From Ascaphus truei (taxonomy: Eukaryota > Chordata > Amphibia > Anura > Ascaphidae), in contig CM071574.1 of the NCBI GenBank assembly GCA_036426205.1, positions 13,285,648 through 13,349,647 of the forward strand: 64,000 nt of DNA, written 5' to 3'. A model generated the notes under the pieces. It made no database searches. It was not told the DNA's origin and was given only the letters and a program-made list of their open reading frames with translations. The translations under genes and the position numbers were made by a program. Position 1 is the stretch's first letter. Each line of letters starts with the position of its first letter. Shown here piece after piece: positions 39,031-49,379 of the stretch.

Positions 39031-39314
39031 GTGCCCAGGGCCTACGAACCTTTTAGGGCCTACAATATTTCACTTGAAAAAATACCTAAACAAAAAAAAT
39101 CCCAAAATAAGAGAAAACAGCAAATTTTAATTTAAAATGCCTTTGAAGTATCAATACCTTTAAATATCGAAACAAAAGTATCGATGCCAAATATCGCTAG
39201 TATCGAAAGAAACAGGCAAACGATTAAATTAGCATAACAATGAGTAAAAATATCGGACACACAGGACCTCTAGAAATAAAAGTGCCTAGGGCCTACGAAG
39301 GTTTTAAAATGGCC
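39031..39314. repeat. Direct repeats GTGCCCAGGGCCTACGAA bracketing 230 bp
   Basis: The block at 39031-39060 (AGGGCCTACGAACC with TTTTAGGGCC) recurs at 39282-39314 (AGGGCCTACGAAGG with TTTTAAAATGGCC) in the same orientation. The interval includes repeated TATCGAAA/TATCGA motifs. It may be an eroded hAT MITE of the type bearing GGGCC sub-termini. No target duplication is seen. Confidence 0.45.
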
Positions 39315-39329
39315 CGGTAGTGGGGAATC

Positions 39330-41570
39330 TATGTAAGGGGAACACAATTCGCTTTCTAGAGCTCAGTCTGATACTAGCGTGGAGGTGAACAAAGTTGGAG
39401 ACACCTGAAGATGAGGCTGCGAGCCTAACTGAGTGGGAGATTTTAAAGTGCTTCTGTGCTGTGGGACTGTGAGTTGCCGAAGAAGTGGAGAACAGGACTT
39501 TTAAGTGGGAGATTTGAAAGTGCTCAGCCTTGAATTGCACCAGATAAGCCTGGATGGTCTCTACCCCCACAGGTGTGGAAGCGAACCCCGGGTAAGCCTT
39601 GGCAGTGGTGCCTGGCTGCTAGGTAGCTAGGATTCCCCTCATATTCCCTGTTTTGGTGAGTGTTAGCTGTGTGATTTTGTCCTGTGCTTGCTTGCTTCGG
39701 CAAGAATACTTTTTATTAAACTGCTTTTTCCTGTCTGGTGCCTTGATCCCGGTGTCCCCGTAACAAACACTACATTTCCCAATTTCAAATTGAAAGAAAT
39801 TCAACGTCAGTGGAACATATAATACATGGCAAAATATTGATATTTATCATGAACTTTCATTACCCTGTCACTGAAGTTCTTTACTCTATTCGTTAAATGA
39901 GAATGTGTTGGTAGTATCGGAATTGCAACAGTAATATGTTAACTTTGATCGACGAGTGGAAGAACTTGCATCTTCTCCCCCTTTCTTGGTTGGCTAATTT
40001 TGTTTCTACGACCCTTTCAAATTTAACCCATGAAAAGTTTTCTTTAGTGTTCTTAAGAATAACAGCTACAAACTTTAACATAAATAACTCTTTATGATGT
40101 CCTTTGTGACTTTTTATGGGTTTTCTTGCACGGCATAGGTGTATCTCTTTGCAATTTTTCAACAGGAATTGACCTTTTCCATGAGTGAAATATTATGCTA
40201 TTGGGCCTCTGTTGTATTTCCGTGTACTTCTGCTGAATCGCTTGAAAACATCTATTGTTTAATCGGATAAGAAAATTCTACAGTAAAATGTATTCTCTTT
40301 TTTTTTTGCTAAGTTGACAAGAATCTATACATTAATTATGCAGATTTACAAAACATGGTGCATACAAAATCATTTTGTTCTGCGTACAAATATTAAAATG
40401 GTATTCTGTCTACACAGGTTGTAAAATAACACCCAGTCCCTTCTTGTCTGCACTTTTACCAAAACGTACAATCAATGTTCTGATATTTCTATTAGCAAAT
40501 TTGTTGTGATTTTGATTAATAAATGTAATGCACTATCTATGTTGTTTATAAATCCATGTTGTCATGCAAATGTATATTGTTCTGTGCTGTGTTAACAAAA
40601 TAAGAAAAGGCAGGGCTACACAAGAGAATGAGAAAATGACTATTGTAACACTTTCTACTCTCAGTTTCCTCTACAGTAATGCCCTTACACCTTTCTTTCT
40701 GAGGCTTTTTGTAACATCCTACACAGAAGGATATTGAAGAGAGCTGATTCTGCTTTGATCCTTATGCTTGTTGTCAAAGCGTTTGGGATTGAAGAGATTG
40801 TTGGCTACAATTGACTGCGACAATTAGGAGATGATCAGAGCCCTAGAGTGGAGCACTTAAAGGGTAATTTACATGTCAGTTTGTCGAATAAAAAAAGATA
40901 TTCAGCTAAGATTTTTTTTCCCCCTCCGAGCCTTGTAAACTGCAATTTGTGTTCTGGTAAGAAAAACCTGGCAGAGGAGTTAGGATACCCATTACCATTT
41001 GAAAAGAAGCAATCATAAGGCCACTGCTGAGCCTATTGTCCAGTAAAAATGCTGATTTGCAGTCAGCCAGTGAATGAGTAGAACCATCACTGGATAGAAC
41101 CTTGTGCAATGTAACTCCACCTTCGTAGCTTCTCATTATCAGTTAGAGATAGTGCTATACCTTACGTCCCTCATTCACAGGCCTATTATTATAATATTGT
41201 CACCGTCTGTGAAAATCCTTTACCTTATAAAAAGAATGAATATATTGAGCCAGAGGGAGATAGAACAGGAGGTCACATCTGGTTGATAGGCTAATAATGC
41301 TCTTGCATAAAATCTTATTTGACTACTTTATGTATTCAACTATACTCTCAATTTGTTCGCTGCGCAGGCTGGCCGTTATCTGTCGGTGTTCTACTACATT
41401 TACAAAAAAATGGTATTCTATGTTTTTATTCCTATTTCTGACTTACTTGAATGTATATGTTTATTAATATGGTGCCATCAATGTATGCAGTGCATTACTT
41501 ATTTAAAATACAGATGGTCCAGGAAGATAATACAATGCAAAGTTACACAATTGCGTTAAAAAAAGAAGTT
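39330..41570. other. Intergenic, nothing recognised
   Basis: AT-rich, mostly unique DNA. No gene is supportable. Confidence 0.4.
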
Positions 41571-41584
41571 GAACAAAAAGGATT

Positions 41585-41625
41585 AGGGAGCCCCTACCCT
41601 ACAGAGTTTACAATCTAAATGGAAA
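41585..41625 (-). repeat. SINE tail fragment
   Basis: On the minus strand CCATTTAGATTGTAAACTC is the tail motif of the SINE families at 4050 and 34682. Very short. Confidence 0.4.
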
Positions 41626-41710
41626 TATATATATATATAATAGAGAGACAGTTGGCACTCCAAATACAAATCAATAGTTGCGGTGCAGGTCCCATAGGGA
41701 TAAAATAGAA

Positions 41711-42740
41711 AACAGTAGTCAACTCAACAAGAGTAAACAAAGGACAGCACTCAGTGGTAGATGAAAAAACCTGTATTCAAAGTAGACAGCAGCACAAACA
41801 AGACCAACGTTTCGGTCCTCACAGGGACCTTCCTCAGGGCTGTGCTGTAGACTACTGGCCATGGAAACCTTATATACCCCCTAAAACCCACACCTAAGTG
41901 ACCATCAGCTGCTCTGATTGGTTATGCAAAAATGACCCATGATCATGATGCATTTATCACTCATTATGAGTATTTGACTATTATTGCCATACATAGCCTA
42001 CTCCTTTACTAGTCCGTTTGCCTCAATTGCCCCAATGTATTCTGCTACACTGTTTAATTTTGTTTTTATTCCATACACCCTTCATTCACGGTTGTTCCCC
42101 ACTGTTTTTTTTTATTTTTAGGATACCCTTGTAGATCTCCCCCGTGACTCCATACACAAGAGCATCAGCCTTGCCATTCTTGGACTGTTCCTGATATGCT
42201 GCGTCAATGACTGCTTGCTGCAGAATTTATGCTAAAGATAAAGGATCCTATGATAACTTTCTCATTACCAGATGTGTTGTGGTGCTTATACTGACTCCGA
42301 GGAGACTGCACATGCGCATTGGGGAGCACTATGAATTCCCCTGTCTTGCAGGACGGCGTCGCGGCTACCAGGAACTGGTCACCATGGCTACCAGGGATGC
42401 CAATTCCCTACATGTGGACTGATATAGCTCTGTTTACTTTTTCAGTTCTCTGCTGCTTTTCCTGCTAAGGCTATGACAGCGTTAGTGCGACGGCAGATCA
42501 TGAGGGGTTGATCATGGGTCATTTTTGCATAACCAATCAGAGTAGCTGATGGTCACTTAGGTGTGGGTTTTAGGGGGTATATAAGGTTTCCATGGCCAGT
42601 AGTCTACAGCACAGCCCTGAGGAAGGTCCCTGTGAGGACCGAAACGTTGGTCTTGTTTGTGCTGCTGTCTACTTTGAATACAGTTTTTTTCATCTACCAC
42701 TGAGTGCTGTCCTTTTTTTACTCTTGTTGAGTTGACTACC
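41711..42740. mobile_element. Foldback element with arms of about 235 bp
   Basis: 41711-41947 and 42508-42740 are near-identical inverse complements. Shared landmarks are TGAGGACCGAAACGTTGGTC, TACAGCACAGCCCTGAGGAA, CTTAGGTGTGGGTTTTAGGG and GTCATTTTTGCATAACCAAT. About 560 bp of non-coding DNA lies between them. The motif CCTGAGGAAGG...CCGAAACGTTGG is common in amphibian retroelement ends of Penelope type, but no reverse transcriptase is present here. Confidence 0.8.
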
Positions 42741-42757
42741 GTTATATATATACATAT

Positions 42758-42762
<5 letters not shown>

Positions 42763-42799
<37 letters not shown>
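42763..42799. repeat. (AC)n microsatellite
   Basis: About 18 AC units after an ATATACATATACATA run, at the outer end of the foldback element. Confidence 0.9.
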
Positions 42800-42800
<1 letters not shown>

Positions 42801-43281
42801 ATGGGATTATTTATAAAATCATTTTTTGCTATCCTTTATAGATTGTTGCCCCATTTGATGCATGTTAAAGCAACCATCCATCTGATATGTCAATCACATG
42901 GATTGGTTTCAGTGAAAGCAGTGTCATTGAGTTGCTCTAGTAATTTGGAACGCATATGCCTCTGGTGAGTGCCAATATAGCCCCATTGCTGATTGGTTTA
43001 CCGGCAAATAAGTGGGCATCTTTTCTTCTGTGGAGTTTTCCTAAATTTAAACTATTTCCAGTTCCAGGAAGTTCCCAAAAATAAAGTTGACATGGTGACG
43101 CTTAAAAAAAAATAACTACAAGCATGTACTTAAAAGCATCATAACATCACAAAGGGCTTCGTGCAATTGTGTTTTGTAAATAATGTACAACATACTGTAC
43201 ATTTATACAGATTCAACCTTTTCAGTGAAATATGTAGAATACATTTTCACTTCAAGCTGTAGCAAACCTTACTGCTGTGCT

Positions 43282-43653
43282 TAGGGTGGCCAGGCAGCTT
43301 CTCCAGAAATACAAGACACAATGGAGAAAGGTGCGACGTGCTCCAGACGCGGGCGCGCACCCATCTTTCCGCTCTTTTCTCCTCTCTTTGGCCCCACACC
43401 CAGGCTCCTGACACCTCCTCCTGCATTACCCAGCAGCAACCAATCAGGATGGAGGAAGCTACTCAGCCCCCTAGCAACAGCTCTTCTCTCTCCCTTCTCG
43501 GGTAAATCCTGTGGCCCCAAGCTGGCCAGGTCACTATATCTAGATAGGTAACACAGGGGACACACACATGCCCAGAATTACCTCTAAGATTTACTGAACA
43601 CGATGTCCAAATACAGGACAGTCGGGTTTAATACTGGACACCTGGCAACCCCA
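43282..43653. mobile_element. Probable hAT MITE (TAGGGTGGCCAGG termini)
   Basis: The left end TAGGGTGGCCAGG and the inverse of the right end TGGGGTTGCCAGG agree at 11 of 13 positions. The sub-terminal AATACAGGACAGTC is typical of this MITE type. The flanks GCTGTGCT and CCTGTGCT are similar, offset by one base. The GC-rich interior gives open frames on both strands without meaning. Confidence 0.65.
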
Positions 43654-43937
43654 GCCTGTGCTTCAGGATGTGCTGTCCTAAAATTCAGAGGTCATGATCT
43701 TTTCGGTGGTAAAAAGCCCCTTTATTCATGACACATTTACATGCTAAAAAGAAAATGTTAAACTACACACTGAACAATTCGTTTTTTCCCCTCATCTTGT
43801 GCATTGCTTGTTAATGGTGTCAGTACTTCGTATTTTGAAACGAATGAAATCAGTGAACTCTTCTGTGTTATCCCGACCATCTAATAATACAGGCATTTAT
43901 TCTGATAATGAGATTGCTAATCATGTATGTATTAAAC

Positions 43938-44297
43938 CAGGGGCGTGCAAACTTATTTTTTTGCGGTGCCCCCCCTACGTTACCTCCTCCTTGGTGCGCC
44001 CCCCCTCCTTACCTCGCGCGGCGTCATTGGTCGTGTGACATCACGTGACCCGCGGTGTCTTTAGCCGTCACGTAACCGTGGCAACCGTGACGTCACATGA
44101 CCCCACGGCATCATTTGATGCCGCGTTGCCATGGTAACGCGGCCTGGAGCCGGCTGAACCTCGGTAAGTAGAGGTTGCAGAGGCCTCGCGCAGTCCCCCT
44201 GCATTTCATTAAAATGCCTGGGGGAAGAGTGCGGGACCTCTGCCACTGCCCGTGCCCCCCCAAACAAATCTCGCGCCCCCCCGTTTGCGCACCGCTG
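43938..44297. mobile_element. hAT MITE (CAGGGGCGTGCAAACT), perfect 8-bp duplication
   Basis: Left end CAGGGGCGTGCAAACT; inverse of right end CAGCGGTGCGCAAACG. Perfect flanks TATTAAAC (43930-43937, 44298-44305) with central TA. The interior is GC-rich with CACGTGAC, GACGTCAC and GCATCATTTGATGCC motifs. A related, larger copy is at 56427-56996. Length 360 bp. Confidence 0.92.
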
Positions 44298-44305
44298 TAT
44301 TAAAC

Positions 44306-45702
44306 TAAGCATAGATGTTGAATGTGCTTCAGTGCTAGAGCAGCCCTCAATGGATACCTCTATTATTTCTGATCTGTACCAACCACAACAGTGCAACTTT
44401 TATACCCACATTACCAGATCAGGGGGAAAGGGCCTGATGTGTCAAACATTGTTTTTATACTTTTATAAATTCCAAAGGTATCGTAAAGCAACTTTATATT
44501 AGTGTATATAGTTATACCAGTATTCTTGGGGGCAGCAATGGTCATCTCCCACTGGTCCCCATTCAGCATCTACCTTTTGTTTGGGACAATTTAAGCTGAA
44601 TTCAAATGGATGGAGCTTAAATCTTCCCATGTATGGGGATGACAGCTTCACAGTATATTTAATTGCAAGGTCACTGTTTCCAGGAACTTGCCCCTGAACT
44701 AGTGATATATATCTCAGCTATTATCTGTTATGTAATATACTTGACTTCCAGATTCCTCCATTTTACCTGCTTTCCAGACCATTTGATCTGAATCCCAATA
44801 ATACTTTGACACCAGTTTGGATATAAAATGGCCACAGCATTTATTAAAACATCACACAAACTTGTCAGCGAACATTAACTTAATGAACTTAGGTTAAACA
44901 GAAAGTTCAAACAAACATATCCTGCCCACCACTGACCACTAGGATGGGCACATATCACCGTGTCATCCATCCAAAGGTTAGCGCAAACCCTGCCGCAAGG
45001 CTATTGGCATTGCTACTACCTTACCATGCCCCAACAGGGGGACCAAAACCAGGAGAAACCTCCAACCAACTTTAGCTGTCAAGCAACATCCCGCATGCTG
45101 TGACAATAACTAAAAACCCAAACCCCAACATTAATAACTCTACCATCTAAACAAGGGCGGGAGGGCAAGGAAACCTTCCCTTGTGGTAGCTTAGATGGCT
45201 GCCCTGTACAATGCAGCCCGCCTTCTCTCAAACATCTTGTCCCCCCCCCCCCCACCATTCACTGCACATTCCCTCTTTCAACACATGTAACTTCTAACAA
45301 CCAGAGCAGGTCTCTGTAGTCATCAGCTCTTTTTACTACCAGTCTATGGCCCTAATATATTCATATTATTTGCCCAACACCTTTCCTTGTTTTATACAGG
45401 GCGGAGAACAGAGTCAATGTACCAATAATATTCTGCAAACTACATAGGGCATATGCATCAAGCACCGGAACGGGTTATCGCACCCGTTCCTAGGGTAACT
45501 CCCATTGACCACTGGTGGGATAAGCCGTACTGGCGCTTTGCTGCATGTGTCCCACAGTGTTTCTATTTCTCCTCAGCAGCAGTTTGTAATTTGAAGTTGG
45601 TATTTAACTTGAAATTGGCCCCAAAATATTGCCTCAATTTCTATAGCCTGTAAAAAGCTGCTGCCTTTTACGACTCGTTTTTTTTAACCTGCTTGAAAAC
45701 TG
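44306..45702. other. Intergenic, nothing recognised
   Basis: No gene or transposon end seen, apart from a C homopolymer of about 14 near 45241-45253. Confidence 0.4.
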
Positions 45703-45705
45703 TAA

Positions 45706-46178
45706 GGGCCGTTCTATACTGGTTGCGGCCGTGCGCTCGCACGTGCTGCATGCTTTTTGTTTGTATACTGCCAGGAGCGACAGGTACTGTGTCTGTGTGT
45801 ATGTGTGTGTATATGTGTGTGTGTGTGAGTACATGTGTGTGTATAGATTGTGTGAGTGAAATAAGGGTGTAAATAAGATTTTTTAAACAAAAAAAAAAGT
45901 TGAATAAATAAAAAATGTTTTATTTGTGCACTCATTGACACATACACACATCCATACAAACACACATCCACACATACATACATACACACATACATACATT
46001 TGAGCGCCGGTAGCGGCGCAAAATCATCCCACCCACCGTCTTCGCCGCTGCCTGTCAGCTCCCCGCTCCCTGCCGTGCACGCGCGCGACCCTTGTATAGA
46101 AGGGCTGGCTGACCTCAGCCATCTATAACTGCCGTGCGCGCGCACGGCGTAGCACGCCCCGGCAGTATAGAACCAGCC
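45706..46178. mobile_element. PIF/Harbinger-like MITE with TAA duplication
   Basis: Begins GGGCCGTTCTATACTGGTTG; the inverse of the right end is GGCTGGTTCTATACTGCCGG. The 3-bp flanks TAA (45703-45705, 46179-46181) fit the TWA target of PIF/Harbinger elements. Sub-terminal CG-rich GTGCGCGCGCAC motifs and a TG arm (45792-45845) facing a CA arm (45938-46000) make the element fold nearly end to end. Length 473 bp, non-coding. Confidence 0.8.
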
Positions 46179-46924
46179 TAAGACAGACCAGTGGCCAGAT
46201 ACCGACTACTTATTGACCAATTGATAACCAGGCGTAAGGAGCATGGATTATCCATAAGAAGTCATTCATTATATGATAACACTGTTCTAGTTGAATCTGG
46301 GGTGGCAGGGGCTCCATTCGGAGGCCCGTGTTACAAAACAAAATAATTGCGGTTGCTGTGATAATGGAGTAGGTCCAGGACAAATTATTTTGTATAAATG
46401 GTCTTTTCTTTCCCCCCTCACAGTGATCATATAGTGCATTGGGAAATCCTGCCAATAATTTTCAGTTTTAGATAAAACACTGATTCAAAAACAATTATTG
46501 CACAGCCTTTTAACTCCTTCAATGCCACATGAGCTAGTAACACATTGAGTTAGGGCAGGGTGTTGCTGGCTCTTTTGGCACCCAAGGAGTTGATAATGGC
46601 TGCTAATGGGATTTGTAATTTCTTTATAGTTGTATAGCTCATGCGGGTGGTATTTCTATACAAAGAGCTTTAACCAAAAATGTAATAAAATAGTTACCTA
46701 AAGTGCTATTAAAATAGACTGTCTGTCACATCCTATTGTTTAGAAATCCAAGAACTACCAGGGTTTTTAGGGGTGTCCGGACCTCTCATAAATATCTATA
46801 ATGCTGCCCGTGTGGGATATCCGTGACTTCATACCTTGACGAGGAGCTTGAAATGTTTGGCTGGTCTCTTCAGTGTGTGGCAGTCCCGTTAGGTACATAT
46901 AAAGTAACCATATATTTTCCTGAG

Positions 46925-47025
46925 AGAGGTACTTATTTATTTTATTTATTTATTTGTATAACGTTTTACCAGGAAGTAATACATTGAGAGTTACCTCTCG
47001 TTTTCAAGTATGTCCTGGTGTTAGA
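46925..47025 (-). repeat. LINE-like 3' tail, minus strand
   Basis: The minus strand reads CAGGACATACTTGAAAACGA, GAGGTAACTCTCAATG, TTACTTCCTGGTAAAACG and ends in an AATAAATAAATA run, as at 38225 and 55836. Confidence 0.6.
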
Positions 47026-47060
47026 AATCAGATACAGCAGGAAAGCTTCACCTTCTAGGT

Positions 47061-47255
47061 CAGGGGTGGGCAACTCCAGTCCTCAAGGGTAACCAACAGG
47101 TCAGGTTTTAAGGCTATCCCTGATTCAGCACAGGTGGCTCAATAAGTGGTTCAGTCGAAAACTGAGGCACTGATTGAGCGACCTGTGCTGAAGCAGGGAT
47201 ATCCTAAAAACCTGGCCTGTTGGTGGTCGCCGAGGACTGGAGTTTACCAGTCCTG
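47061..47255. mobile_element. Palindromic hAT MITE, copy 5 (full length)
   Basis: Starts CAGGGGTGGGCAACTCCAG and ends ACTGGAGTTTACCAGTCCTG, with inverse arms through CTGATTCAGCACAGGTGG. Flanks TTCTAGGT and TTGTAGGG agree at 6 of 8 with central TA. Confidence 0.88.
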
Positions 47256-47352
47256 TTGTAGGGGATAGCTAAATGAGCATTTTTGTTCTAACATTTAAAG
47301 GTGATTTGTTTTACTTTAATGTTACAGGTTTGTATTAACTCTCAGAGAACTG

Positions 47353-47614
47353 AGGGGGTCATTCAGTCCGAAGCAGCCATCATTGGATAAGAACTCCCAT
47401 TGATATAAGTGGGAGTGTTCATCATGGCCTGAATGGCAGCTTCAGGCTATATTGAATTACTCCTTAAGAGCATGTACTCGAAGCTACAGTACTAGACATG
47501 CTCACAACCACATTCAGTAGAATGAGAAGCTGGGTACTGCACAGTTAATGCATCAGCCTCAATTCACCTGTTAACTGTGGGTTGTCTTGCTTCATTCCAT
47601 ATTGAATAGGGCCC
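47353..47614. repeat. Possible MITE with weak inverted ends
   Basis: Left GGGGGTCATTCAGTCCGAAG and inverse of the right GGGCCCTATTCAATATGGAA show a distant similarity, with another ATATTGAAT block in the middle. No clear target duplication. Tentative. Confidence 0.3.
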
Positions 47615-48650
47615 ATAGTGGATAGGTAATGAACAGAAGAATCAAAAGACAGGAATTATTCAAATCCATTCTAAGCAGTCTTTGGAAATGGTGCAATTGG
47701 TTTGGAAATTGAGACGGAATGATACAATCACATAACAAGTGACTTCTGCTGGAATGCTTCACGTTGCTAAAGAATTCTAATGGAATGTCTATAGATTCCA
47801 AAGAAAATTATATTTTTAATATTGGGTGCTCCAAATGTAGGATCATAAAGCATTTTCCATTTAAAAATGCCATGTGATCCCCCCCCCCCACCCACTGATT
47901 TTGTTACACAAGCGAAACCATATAAAGTAAAATGAAGTACATATTTCAACAAATAAAAGCATAATAGCAGAGAAGGTGTGGAAGTGTGCTGGGAACCGTT
48001 TAAAGATGAAATGTGAGCTATTAATCAGCTGAGCCAACCAATATGCACAGATTAGCCCCAAGAATGTGCTCTTTATCAGATCAACCAATCCAGTCACACA
48101 GATTAGCATAAAATGGTTGGCTAACAAATTCTAACCTAATGTTGTTGTGGGGAGAAATATCGCTCTGTTCATTGTTTGTGTCATAATTATTAGAATTTTT
48201 TTTTCATTGAATAAAAATAATTATAAATACTTTGGAGTATAATTTGTGAGTTTTTCTAGTGGGAAGCACAAGTGTTCTGCAAGGTAACCTATGTAAAGTA
48301 GTTTTGGCATCTAAACTGTAAATGATGTAATGCTGCTCTGATCGTGTAAGAAGCAGCCCTGCTATTGAAGTGTATTTAATGTGTTACAGATCATTATAGT
48401 GCTGTCTAGCTCATTCTATCAATATCATTAAAGAAGAAAGCTGTAATTTGACACACCTTCTGCACGAGCATTGTCAATATTTTGTCAAATATGTCCTTTT
48501 TTTCTTAATGCATGCAGCATGTTTGCTGTTGCTGTGTGTGTTGATATTATTTTTTGATATAGAAGGAGGGGAGGGGAAAAAAACCAGGAAAGAGTCCGCA
48601 CAGTTGATTACTGCATACAAAATCTGTGTTAGAAAAAGTACAAAAAAAGC
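47615..48650. other. Intergenic, nothing recognised
   Basis: AT-rich sequence with a C10 run at 47880; no gene seen. Confidence 0.4.
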
Positions 48651-48659
48651 AATTAACGT

Positions 48660-48935
48660 TAGAGGTGGACGAACCAGTCCAAATCCGTTTCCCGGATTTT
48701 TCTGAAATTGCCATTCAAAATCCGTTCCGCCGTATAAAATCTGACGATGGATTGTTACAGTTTCAATCTGCGCGGCTTAATCCAAAACCGCCATTTGGAT
48801 ACAATCCGCAGATGGATTGTCTGTTTTTTAAAAAAAAAAAAAATCCACAAAAGGCAAAATCGCCATTTTTGAGACTGATCCGCTGAAATCCGTGGACCAA
48901 AGGAACCGGCTGATCCGCGAATTCACCCCTCTCTA
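48660..48935. mobile_element. hAT MITE of the GCGGATT family, second copy, inverted
   Basis: Left TAGAGGTGGACGAACC; inverse of right TAGAGAGGGGTGAATTCG. The inverse shares GATTTCAGCGGATCAGTCT, GGCGGTTTTGGATT and GATTGAAACTG with 31374-31714. Flanks ATTAACGT and ATAAACAT agree at 6 of 8. Length 276 bp. Confidence 0.8.
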
Positions 48936-49001
48936 ATAAACATACAAAAACACATAGCCAGGCATTTTACAGAATGTAAACAAAAGGGCTGACACCGCTG
49001 G

Positions 49002-49378
49002 AAGAGAAGCCGCAAGGTTTCGGGGGAAACCGTTTCTCAAATGGAATTCTAACAAAAATACCATGACATGATTTTTATTTATTTTGGGTGCTCAGCGTAC
49101 TCCACGCTGTCTTTGGCGGCCGCCCTCATGTGATGTCCCTGCTGTTTCTTTGCGTGGGAAATATCGTCATGATGTCAGACATCATTCGCAATGACGCATT
49201 GTCTGGGCAAATGAGGAATTGACCTGATGCTCAAAGTTCTACCAAAACAGAGATGTCACACGAGAGCGGCCGCCCAAGGCAGTGTAATACACGCGGAGCA
49301 CCCACATGGTATAAAAATCGTCTTGCCGAATGTTCGTTAGAATTCCTCTTGAGAAAGGTTTTCCCCATAATCCTTCAG
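49002..49378. repeat. Foldback repeat with GGCGGCCGC centre arms
   Basis: The left arm (GGGGGAAACCGTTTCTCAA, GGAATTCTAAC, GGGTGCTCAGCG, GGCGGCCGCCCTC) is mirrored by the right arm (GAGCGGCCGCCC, CGCGGAGCACCC, GTTAGAATTCC, TTGAGAAAGGTTTTCCCC) in inverse order, with a spacer of about 110 bp. A MITE is likely, but its ends and class are not clear. Confidence 0.65.
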
Positions 49379-49379
49379 T

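Noticed and set aside
43281..43565. Open frames on both strands in a GC-rich block
   Set aside because: They lie inside a probable hAT MITE with inverted ends.
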